Assembly (NCBI RefSeq): GCF_014649995.1
Contig: NZ_BMUC01000006.1
Span: 313,290-377,289, forward strand
Direction: 5' to 3'
Source: Streptomyces griseoflavus
GTDB lineage: Bacteria; Actinomycetota; Actinomycetes; Streptomycetales; Streptomycetaceae
DNA: 64,000 nt
Made by a program: the position numbers and the translations under genes. The stretch's first letter is position 1. Every line of letters starts with the position of its first letter. Below, piece by piece: positions 52,412 through 60,752 of this stretch. The notes beneath the pieces were generated by a model, which was not told the origin of the DNA, did not search any database, and saw only the letters and a list, made by a program, of their open reading frames with translations.

Positions 52412-53827
52412 TCAATATGCGATCTGACCGGCGAGTACCCAGCTTCACGACCCTCCATTGATCACTGTTGTTTCTCAGCGCCTTGTGCAACGCACGTGCA
52501 AGATGATCTTGAAGACCTGATGCCCCATCAGCGAAGCCGGACTCAGCGCAGCGGTCACATGCGGTGATGACGGACCCGTTTGACCATGGCCGTGAGAGCG
52601 ATACCCGCGCTTTCTCGCTCGACGGCATGGACCACGCTGACCTGAGGGTCAAGCACAGAGACCAGACGCGGCGGGCTCGCGGTCGACATCACCGAGCACT
52701 AGGAAAGTGCGCCCTGACCAGCGAGCTCGTCACTTTCAGCGCTACCAGGGCCTTCCCTGCTTACGCGACGGAATGCCCCTGGAGCAGGCTTGAAAAGATG
52801 TCCCTGCCACGCCTCACTCTTGGGGGTTCTGGATCAGCCGATCGCCGCAGCCGACCGCAGAGCGGTCCGGAGCCTCCCCTGCCTGGCGTGGAACAGATTC
52901 GGACAGCGAGCGGGAAGGTCGAGTTCGTTGAGTTTTGGAAGTGACACCCTGCGGGAGCGCCGGTAAACCGGTAACTGTCTCCCGCATCGTCGGCACCCGC
53001 TTCGGATTTCGTTGGTATTTCGTAGCTCCTCACGCTCCACTCAAGAGCGGCCTACTCGAACGTCGCCTCAGAGCCGCGCAAAGTGTGACCGTAAGACGCC
53101 ACATCCCGCGATTGACACCCCGTCAGCCCCAACCTACTCTCCGTTCAGGTCGGCGAACATTGAACGATATATCGAACAATCGTCAGGCGGGCCGGTGGGA
53201 CGTCCCAAGAGACAATTGCTCACATCGGTTCCAGCGTCGGTCAAAAGACGCCCCCGGCACGGCTGGACTCCGGACCGTGGTCCACCAGCACGCGTCGCCC
53301 GCCCGTACACCTCCACTGATCGCCGCCTTCCGCACTTCAGCGCCAGCGCGAACACGGAAGAGGAATCCCATGGGTAGCATCACACGCCGTCACACGATGT
53401 CACCGCCGCCCGGACCGTGCACGCGGCCAACGCGCCGCGTCATGGCGCTCTCCACCTCGTCGGCGCCGCCGGCGCACGGAGTCCGGCGTACACCGGCTTC
53501 ACCGACCGGACCCTGACCATCGGCCCCTGAACGTCCAGCTCCTTTACCAGGGCCTAAAACCCGGACGGCGGCGACTACGCCCGACTCCCCTGCCGTCCCG
53601 GCCTCGCCACCACCTGCTCTCCCTGCTGGAAACGGTCGCCCGATACGGCTGCCCGCTTGTGAGAGCAGACACGATCGGCCGGGCGGCTCCGCTCTCCGTT
53701 GGTGGAAGCCGGCGCATTCCCACCGACGGGGGCTTCAACCGCGGGCCCGCGGGCCCGCCCGCCTCCTGGCGGACCCGCCGCCCCGGAACTCCCCTGTCCA
53801 CCCGGACCATCCGACAAGGAGCACAAC
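52412..53827. other. 1.4-kb gene-poor region with lower GC
   Basis: Base composition is visibly less GC rich than the rest, especially 52412-53230. The short open frames have irregular third-position use, no ribosome-binding sites and no recognisable domains. A frame around 53385-53520 (ARTVHAANAPRHGALHLVGA, then SPAYTGFTDRTLTIGP) looks like the tail of a broken protein, but I cannot name it. The promoter of the following hydrolase gene is expected in the last few hundred bases. The region may be the scar of an insertion or deletion. Confidence 0.6.
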
Positions 53828-55159
53828 ATGACCATGAACAGGCGTACCTTCCTGGGACTGGGCGCGGCCGGAGCCGTGGCCGCCGTCCATGCGTACGGCA
53901 CCACCGCGGCAAACGCATCCTCGCTCGCCCCGGCAGCCGCGCCGACCCAGCGCTTCGCCATCGGGGTGAGGGAGTACGCCTGGAGCCGCGGCAGCCGTCG
54001 GCTGACCACCCGGATCTTCTACCCCGCCACCGGCACCCCGGGCGGCAATCCCGTCGTCAACGCCCCCATCGCGGGAGGCGTCTTCCCCATCTGCGAGTTC
54101 AGCCACGGCCTCGGCGGCAACCCGGAGAGCTACGCACCGCTGGTCCGGCCCCTGGCCGAGGCCGGATTCGTCGTCCCCGCACCCGTCTTCCCCACCACCT
54201 CCAGCGGCACCTCGGGCAACATCCAGGACGTCTACAACGGAAACCAGTCCATGGATGTCTCCCAGGTCATCACCAACACCCTCGCCCTCAACACCACGGC
54301 CGGCGACCCGTTCGCCGGGCACCTCGACACCACCACCGGCGTCGGCGTCGCGGGTCACTCGCTGGGCGGCATGACCACCCACGGGCTGCTGACCGCCTGG
54401 CCGGACAGCCGGATAGCCGCCGCCGTGCCCTTCGCCTGTGTCGACATGGGCAACCCCAGCACCACGGTCACCGCCAACGTCCTGTTCGTCCACGGCGATC
54501 AGGACCCCATCTGCCAGTACTCCTCCGCGCGCCAGGCCTATGGGGAACTGCCCGCGCCCAAGGCGTTCCTCACCCACCGCGGCACGGGCCACGACCAGTA
54601 CATATGGAGCGGCTACAACCACACCCAGACCGTCGCCACCTACGTGGACTGGATGCGCTGGAGTCTCTACGCCGACACCGCCGCCCGCGACCGCCTCCCC
54701 GCCGACGCCACCTCCAACACCAGCACCACCACCTGGGAAGCCGTCCTCACCCCCCTGCCCACCGGGCGGATCGTCAGCCTCCGCTCCCGGGCCGACAACC
54801 AGTACGTCTGCGCGGAGAACGCCGGAGCCGACCCACTCATCGCCAACCGCACCGCCATCGGCGACTGGGAACGATTCGACCTGCTCGACCTCGGCGGAGG
54901 CGCCGTCGCACTGCGCGCCCGCGTCAACGGCCGATACGTCTGCGCCGAGAACGCCGGTGCCAACGCGCTCATCGCCAACCGCACCGCCATCGGCGACTGG
55001 GAGACGTTCCAGCGCGTGAACAACTCCGACGGCACCACCAGCCTGCGCGCACAGGCCAACAACCTGTACGTCAGCGCCGGGAACGCCGGAACCGCCCCGC
55101 TCATCGCCAACCGCACAACGATCGGCCCCTCCGAGTCGTTCGACCTCATCAACGTCTGA
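53828..55159 (+). CDS. secreted alpha/beta hydrolase with C-terminal trefoil-type repeats
   Basis: A 443-aa protein. A Tat-type signal (NRRTFLGLGAAGAVAA) is followed by an alpha/beta hydrolase domain (~40-300) with the oxyanion/lid region EFSHGLGGNPESY, the nucleophile Ser in VGVAGHSLGGMTTHG, the Asp in VHGDQDPIC and the His in RGTGHDQYIW. It resembles chlorophyllase/PET-hydrolase-like or platelet-activating-factor-acetylhydrolase-like enzymes. Residues 313-443 are three ~44-residue repeats with a YVCAENAG core and an ANRTAIGDWE core, as in fascin-like beta-trefoils that bind sugars or actin. The ATG has an AAGGAG site. The natural ester substrate is unknown. Confidence 0.88.
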   Translation: MTMNRRTFLGLGAAGAVAAVHAYGTTAANASSLAPAAAPTQRFAIGVREYAWSRGSRRLTTRIFYPATGTPGGNPVVNAPIAGGVFPICEFSHGLGGNPESYAPLVRPLAEAGFVVPAPVFPTTSSGTSGNIQDVYNGNQSMDVSQVITNTLALNTTAGDPFAGHLDTTTGVGVAGHSLGGMTTHGLLTAWPDSRIAAAVPFACVDMGNPSTTVTANVLFVHGDQDPICQYSSARQAYGELPAPKAFLTHRGTGHDQYIWSGYNHTQTVATYVDWMRWSLYADTAARDRLPADATSNTSTTTWEAVLTPLPTGRIVSLRSRADNQYVCAENAGADPLIANRTAIGDWERFDLLDLGGGAVALRARVNGRYVCAENAGANALIANRTAIGDWETFQRVNNSDGTTSLRAQANNLYVSAGNAGTAPLIANRTTIGPSESFDLINV

Positions 55160-55274
55160 CCGGCCGCGGACGAGGAGCTCGGCCTGGGTTCGCAGGTGCT
55201 CGAGCCGACGACACCGTGCGCACGCAGGTGGTCACCGCTTCTGGCGCTCGGCTCCTGTGGCACTCGCGGTGCCG

Positions 55275-55320
55275 CCGCACCCGGCCCGATCCGCCGGTGG
55301 GCGGGGCCGGCCGGGTGCGG
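55275..55320. terminator. hairpin between convergent hydrolase and adoK genes
   Basis: CCGCACCCGGCC (55275-55286) pairs with GGCCGGGTGCGG (55309-55320); the 22-nt loop itself contains GC-rich pairing. Confidence 0.6.
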
Positions 55321-55344
55321 TGGTGTCCGGGGCGTACGGGGGCC

Positions 55345-56397
55345 TCAGGCCGGGGCGTGGGAGGGTTCGTCGCCGGGGAGGGCGAGGGCGGTGGTGATCG
55401 TTTCGGCGACGGCGGGGCCGTAGGCGGTCTCGATGCGGGGCAGCAGTGACTCCCGGGTGGCGGTGTAGTCCTGGGGGCCGACGCTCTCCAGGGCCAGTAC
55501 GGCGAGCGTGCAGCCGAAGCGGGCCGCGTCGGCGGGGTCCAGGGCGGGGGCGGCGGCGAGGAAGCCGGCCCGGAAGGCGTCACCCACCCCGGTCGGGTCG
55601 GCGATCCGCGTCGTGGGCACGGCCGGCACGTCCACCGGCGCGGTGTCCCGCCGGTGCAGGGTGACGCCGTGCTCGGCCCGTGTGACGAGCCAGGTGCCGA
55701 CGCGGGCGAGGACGTCCTCCTGCCGCCAGCCGGTGAGTTCCAGCAGCAGCGACGCCTCGTAGTCGTTGGTGAAGAGCCATCGGGCACCGTCGACCAGGTC
55801 GCGGGCCTGCTCACGGGTCAGCCGGGGCAGTTGCTGGGAGGGGTCGGAGGCGAACGGCAGGCCCAGTTCGCGGCACTGGGCGGTGTGCCGGAGCATGGCC
55901 CGGGGGTCGTTCGGCGACACCAGGACCAGGTCGATGCCGCCCGGCCGTCGGGCGACCGGCGCCAGGTCGATGCCGGCCGCCTCCTCCATGGCCCCGCTGT
56001 AGAAGGACGCGATCTGGTTCTGCGCCCGGTCGGTGATGCACTGGAAGCGGGCGGTCTGCCGCTCGGCGGAGACATGGACGAAGTCGGTGTCGACGCCGTG
56101 CTCCTTGAGCCACACCCGGTACTCGGCGAAGTCCGCGCCGACCGCTCCGACGAGCACCGGCCGCAGTCCGAGGCAGCCGAGGCCGAAGGCGATGTTCGCG
56201 GCCACCCCGCCGCGCCGCACCTCCAGTTCGTCCACGAGGAAGGACAACGACACGGTGTGCAGCCGGTCCGCGATCAACTGGTCCGTGAACAGGCCGGGGA
56301 AGCTGGTGAGATGGTCGGTGGCGATGGAGCCGGTGACGGCGATCCGGGTGGCGCCGGCGCCGGCGCCCGCGGGGTCAGCGGTGCGCGGAGAGGACAT
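55345..56397 (-). CDS. adoK: adenosine kinase (PfkB family, AdoK type)
   Basis: A 350-aa kinase. The N-terminal [18 protein letters not shown] and [26 protein letters not shown] are characteristic of mycobacterial Ado[13 protein letters not shown] and [12 protein letters not shown] also match. The C-terminal [16 protein letters not shown] carries the catalytic Asp. It would recycle adenosine (released from S-adenosylhomocysteine) to AMP. The ATG at 56397 is used because AAGGAG is 5 nt upstream; a GTG two codons earlier is too close to it. The start overlaps the metF end by 23 nt, so it is the third gene of a metK-metF-adoK operon. The call rests on remembered AdoK sequence features. Confidence 0.9.
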   Translation of the reverse strand: MSSPRTADPAGAGAGATRIAVTGSIATDHLTSFPGLFTDQLIADRLHTVSLSFLVDELEVRRGGVAANIAFGLGCLGLRPVLVGAVGADFAEYRVWLKEHGVDTDFVHVSAERQTARFQCITDRAQNQIASFYSGAMEEAAGIDLAPVARRPGGIDLVLVSPNDPRAMLRHTAQCRELGLPFASDPSQQLPRLTREQARDLVDGARWLFTNDYEASLLLELTGWRQEDVLARVGTWLVTRAEHGVTLHRRDTAPVDVPAVPTTRIADPTGVGDAFRAGFLAAAPALDPADAARFGCTLAVLALESVGPQDYTATRESLLPRIETAYGPAVAETITTALALPGDEPSHAPA

Positions 56398-57273
56398 CGG
56401 CACTCCTTGTACTCATCACGTTGCGGTGGATGTCGGTCGCGGCGTCGGAGCGGTTGAGGGTGATGTAGTGCAGTCCCGGGGCTCCTTCCGCGAGCAGCCG
56501 CAGCGCCATGTCGGTGGCGTGTTCCACGCCGATCCGGTGGGCCGCGGCCGGGTTGTCGCGCACGGCCTCCAGCCGGTGCGCCAGGTCCTCGGGGAAGGCG
56601 GCGTCGCTGAGTTCGGCGAACCGGCGGATCTGCCGGACGTCCGTGGCGGGCATGATCTCCGGGATGATCGGGGTGTCGCAGCCGGCCGCCTCGACCCGTT
56701 CGCGCAGCCGCAGGTAGTCCTCCACGCGGAAGAACATCTGGGTGATGGCGTAGTCGGCCCCGGCCCGGCACTTCTCCACGAAGTGGCGGAGGTCGGCGGC
56801 CGGATCGGCCGAGCGCGGATGCCCCTCGGGGAAGGCGGCCACCCCGACGCTGAAGTCCCCCAGTTCCCGCACCAGGGTGACCAGTTCGTGCGCGTACGTG
56901 AATCCGTCGGGGTGCGGTGTCCAGGGGCCGCGTGGGCTGCCCGGCGGGTCACCGCGCAGGACGAGCACGTCCCGGATGCCGGCGTCCGCGTACTGGCCGA
57001 TGATGTGGCGCAGTTGGGCCACCGAGTGGCCGACGGCGGTCAGGTGGGCCACCGGGCGCAGGGTCGTCTCGGTCGCGATGCGCTTGGTCACCTCGATGGT
57101 GCGGTCGCGTGAGGAACCGCCGGCGCCGTAGGTCACGGAGACGAAGGACGGGCGGAGTGCCTCGATGCGGCGGACGGTGCGCAGCAGGGTCCGCTCCCCG
57201 GCGGGGGTCTTCGGCGGGAAGAACTCGAAGGAGAAGGTGGGCTCGTCGGCGGTGACGAGCCGGCGCAGCGCGG

Positions 57274-57277
<4 letters not shown>
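56375..57277 (-). CDS. metF: methylenetetrahydrofolate reductase
   Basis: A 300-aa flavoprotein TIM barrel that reduces 5,10-methylene-THF to 5-methyl-THF for methionine regeneration. Family features: [14 protein letters not shown] with the catalytic Glu, [48 protein letters not shown] and [14 protein letters not shown]. The start GTG overlaps the metK stop (GTGA). The C-terminal ~15 residues overlap the adoK start. In this operon it would supply methyl groups for S-adenosylmethionine made by MetK. It may be a second, pathway-dedicated copy; a housekeeping metF probably exists elsewhere. Confidence 0.94.
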
Positions 57278-58509
<1,232 letters not shown>

Positions 58510-58629
58510 GATGCTCCTCGGCTGGGTGACGGGCGGTCTCGCGGTGGGCGGACCGCCGGTGCGAGCGGGGGTTCTCAGGTGCGGGTGGTCCGGTGCGCGG
58601 GGTGTCCGGCCGGCGGCGCGCGGGGCGGT

Positions 58630-58651
58630 GGCGCGGCGCGCGCGCCGCGCC
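58630..58651. terminator. 22-bp palindrome downstream of the desaturase gene
   Basis: GGCGCGGCGCG joined to CGCGCCGCGCC without a loop, 62 nt after the desaturase stop on the minus strand. It could be a terminator. Confidence 0.4.
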
Positions 58652-58665
58652 GGTCGGTCCACGCC

Positions 58666-58700
58666 GGACGGTGGACGGCGGACGGCGGACGGCGGACGGC
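58666..58700. repeat. heptanucleotide tandem repeat
   Basis: Five head-to-tail copies of GGACGGC (the first ends in T) lie between the desaturase stop and metK. Because 7 is not a multiple of 3 and the site is intergenic, any effect would be on spacing or promoter function. Confidence 0.85.
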
Positions 58701-58712
58701 GGCGGGGCGGAC

Positions 58713-59732
58713 TCAGGCCGTGCGGGCGGCGCTGACCGTGCGCAGGTGGTTCAGGATCTCGACCCAGGAACGGGTCGCCGAGACCTCGTGGTGGGGCAGG
58801 CCCACCTCGGCGCAGTAGGCCAGGGTGAGCGAGCGGCAGCGCCGCAGGTTGGGGCGGGGCATGGTCGGGAACAGGTGGTGTTCGATCTGGAGGTTGAGAC
58901 CGCCGTAGAGGAAGTCGTGCACCGCGGTGCTGCGGACGTTCCGCGAGGTCAGCACCTGCCGGGCGAGCCAGCCGGGCTCCTCGTCGCCGTCCCGGACCGG
59001 CATGCCCTTGTGGTTGGGGGCGAAGACGCAGCCCAGGTAGACACCGAACAGGGCCTGGTGCACGAGGAGGAAGACCAGCGCCAGGCCGGCGGGCAGGGTG
59101 AGGAACAGTGCCGCGCCGTACGCGGCCAGGTGGACCAGGAGCAGCACGGCCTCGGTCCCGGGCCGGCGCACGATGCGGCGGTGCAGGGCGACGGCGCTGG
59201 CGACGCGGAGGCCGAACGCCTCCAGCGTGAGCAGCGGCAGGAACAGCACGGCCTGGTGGCGCACGACGAACGCGCGGACGCCCCGTGCCCCGCGCGCCCG
59301 GTCGGGGGTGAAGGCGACCGCCCGGCGCAGGATGTCGGGGTCGAGGTCGAGGTGGTTGGGGTGGCTGTGGTGACGGCCGTGGTGGTTCATCCACCAGCCG
59401 TAGCTGAAGCCGAGCAGGAGGTTCCCGTGGATCAGGCCCAGTGCCTCGGTGGCGCGACGGTCGCGGACCACCTGGCCGTGCCCCACGTCGTGGCCGAGCA
59501 GTCCCGTCTGCCCGTAGGCGAAGGCCAGCAGCACCGCGGTGAGCAGTTGCAGCCAGGAGTCGCCGAGGACGAAGAACAGCGTCCAGCCGCCCGCGAGCAG
59601 CGCGGTGTTGGTGAGGAACTTCCAGGCGTAGTAGCCGGGTCGCGGCGTCAGCAGGCCGGCGTCGCGCACCGACCGCCGCAGCGGCTCGAAGGGCGCGGCG
59701 ACGGCTGACGCCGGGATGGTGGTCGGTTTCAT
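58713..59732 (-). CDS. membrane fatty acid desaturase
   Basis: A 339-aa membrane di-iron desaturase. The three histidine boxes are HDVGH (H81, H85), NHHGRHH (residues 117-122) and QIEHH near residue 294. The Q-x-x-H-H form of the third box is typical of front-end (delta-5/delta-6 type) desaturases. Four or more hydrophobic segments are present (~40-75, 100-115, 165-185, 200-235). The short N-terminus has no cytochrome b5 domain, so ferredoxin or another electron donor is needed. The ATG is 37 nt from the SRPBCC stop, so they are probably co-transcribed. The product might be a desaturated acyl chain for a specialised lipid. Confidence 0.93.
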   Translation of the reverse strand: MKPTTIPASAVAAPFEPLRRSVRDAGLLTPRPGYYAWKFLTNTALLAGGWTLFFVLGDSWLQLLTAVLLAFAYGQTGLLGHDVGHGQVVRDRRATEALGLIHGNLLLGFSYGWWMNHHGRHHSHPNHLDLDPDILRRAVAFTPDRARGARGVRAFVVRHQAVLFLPLLTLEAFGLRVASAVALHRRIVRRPGTEAVLLLVHLAAYGAALFLTLPAGLALVFLLVHQALFGVYLGCVFAPNHKGMPVRDGDEEPGWLARQVLTSRNVRSTAVHDFLYGGLNLQIEHHLFPTMPRPNLRRCRSLTLAYCAEVGLPHHEVSATRSWVEILNHLRTVSAARTA

Positions 59733-59769
59733 GACGGTCGTTCGTCTCCCCCGTGTGGCCGTCGCGGCG

Positions 59770-60246
59770 TCAGCCTTCGGCGGCCTGCTTCAGTCGTTCG
59801 AGTGTGGTGCGCATGCCGGCGCGGTTGCGTGTCCCCCGCAGCCGGGGGCGGGTGCCCGTGAACACGAGCCCGAGCAGTTCGGTGACGCGGGCGCCGCGGC
59901 CGGTGCGCAGGTCCGTCCAGTGCTCGGTGACCCGGGTGCCGTGGCCGTCGGCGGCGAAGCGGTAGCCCCACCGCGCGACGGGCAGCCCGAAGGTGCTCAC
60001 CCGGAACACGAAGGCCTGCCCCCGCTCGGCACGCTCCACCCGGCACCAGGTGAACCACACCCACGGCCCCTTGCGGTTGAACCCCACGAAGCCCGCGCCG
60101 GCGAGGACGGGGGGCCGGTGCACCCAGACGCGGAAGCACTCCGGACTCCACCGGCCCATGGCGGCCACGTCCGCGACCATGTCGTAGAGCGTCTCCGGCG
60201 CGGCATCGATGTGAATTTCCTCTTCCGCTTCCCACAGCCGCTGCAC
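59770..60246 (-). CDS. SRPBCC-family protein (polyketide cyclase/dehydrase type)
   Basis: A 158-aa START/SRPBCC domain. AEEEIHIDAAPETLYDMVADVAAMGRWSPE at the N-terminus is typical of the polyketide_cyc2 group, and the strand pattern continues through WVWFTWCRVERAERGQAFVF and TRVTEHWTD. The long C-terminal helix begins near residue 130. Such proteins bind hydrophobic ligands; some cyclise aromatic polyketides, but many do not. The GTG at 60246 is supported by a GGGAGGG site. It is the first gene of a minus-strand group with the desaturase, divergent from the SARP gene. No polyketide synthase is in the window. Confidence 0.85.
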   Translation of the reverse strand: MQRLWEAEEEIHIDAAPETLYDMVADVAAMGRWSPECFRVWVHRPPVLAGAGFVGFNRKGPWVWFTWCRVERAERGQAFVFRVSTFGLPVARWGYRFAADGHGTRVTEHWTDLRTGRGARVTELLGLVFTGTRPRLRGTRNRAGMRTTLERLKQAAEG

Positions 60247-60295
60247 GGGGCCCTCCCGGGGTCTTCGGATTTCCGGCGTCGGCAACGCCCGGCAG

Positions 60296-60325
60296 ATGTT
60301 AATCAGTCGGGGAAGTCGGGGGCAA
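60296..60325 (-). promoter_or_regulatory. promoter of the SRPBCC-desaturase genes
   Basis: TTGCCC (60320-60325) and TAACAT (60296-60301) on the minus strand are 18 nt apart, about 50 nt upstream of the GTG. Confidence 0.55.
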
Positions 60326-60423
60326 TGTTTTCCGGTGAAGAGAGTTCTGCGCGCCCGCCGAATTCGCCCCGGCGCCTCCGTAACGGAATGACGCTCTCCA
60401 GAAAGAACCCCGAACCGATTCTC

Positions 60424-60452
60424 TTGACGCTGCGCCGACAAGCCCCTAACTT
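60424..60452 (+). promoter_or_regulatory. sigma70-like promoter of the 58-aa ORF/SARP genes
   Basis: TTGACG (60424-60429), 17-nt spacer, TAACTT (60447-60452). The transcription start would be near 60459, giving a leader of about 97 nt to the short ORF. Confidence 0.7.
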
Positions 60453-60472
60453 GGAACGAGCCGGATCGTTCC
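60453..60472. promoter_or_regulatory. operator-like dyad at the SARP promoter start site
   Basis: GGAACGA and TCGTTCC form a perfect 7-bp inverted repeat with a 6-nt centre (GCCGGA), exactly over the predicted transcription start. A repressor bound here would block the promoter. Confidence 0.6.
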
Positions 60473-60555
60473 GTCTGCTTCGAGCGGGCCCCACCTGCGG
60501 GTTCGATCGGAAGCGGTCGGAAGCCGGCCATGGGGATGAACGGGGGAAGTCTGCT

Positions 60556-60732
60556 GTGACCGGACCTGCAGAGGGCCGTGACGATACCGTCCGGCCCGAC
60601 ATCGACATGCCCGAGGAGAAATTCCTCCTCGAATTCCAGACTCTTCCCGAGATTCTCGGGAGTATTTTCAGCGGAGGTCCGCCTGATGCCGTTCACGAGG
60701 GTACGGGACATCACAGTCGCACTGTCGGCTGA
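60556..60732 (+). CDS. 58-aa ORF upstream of the SARP gene
   Basis: A 58-codon GTG-initiated frame with a purine-rich GGGGGAAG about 8 nt upstream. It ends 20 nt before the SARP ATG, so it would be the first gene of that transcript. The peptide has an acidic and amphipathic middle (EEKFLLEFQTLPEILGSIF) and a Gly/Pro/His tail (SGGPPDAVHEGTGHHSRTVG). Third-position GC is lower than in neighbouring genes. I do not recognise a family. It has no Cys and no membrane span. It could be a small regulator, a leader ORF controlling SARP translation, or a precursor peptide; none is shown. An ATG at 60610 would give a 40-aa version. Confidence 0.45.
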   Translation: MTGPAEGRDDTVRPDIDMPEEKFLLEFQTLPEILGSIFSGGPPDAVHEGTGHHSRTVG

Positions 60733-60752
60733 CATCTCCGGATAACGGCCCG

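Larger units (their letters stand above)
60247..60555. other. divergent promoter region
   Basis: This 309-bp AT-enriched interval contains outward promoters on both strands and a 20-bp dyad at the plus-strand transcription start. No additional gene was seen. Confidence 0.7.

Noticed and set aside
52564-52944. 126-codon plus-strand ORF in the gene-poor region
   Set aside because: No ribosome-binding site, irregular third-position base use compared with neighbours and no recognisable domain; probably chance.
58510-58712. Possible SAM riboswitch before metK
   Set aside because: The interval is dominated by the heptamer array and GC palindromes; none of the conserved helices of SAM-I or SAM-II/IV classes could be recognised.
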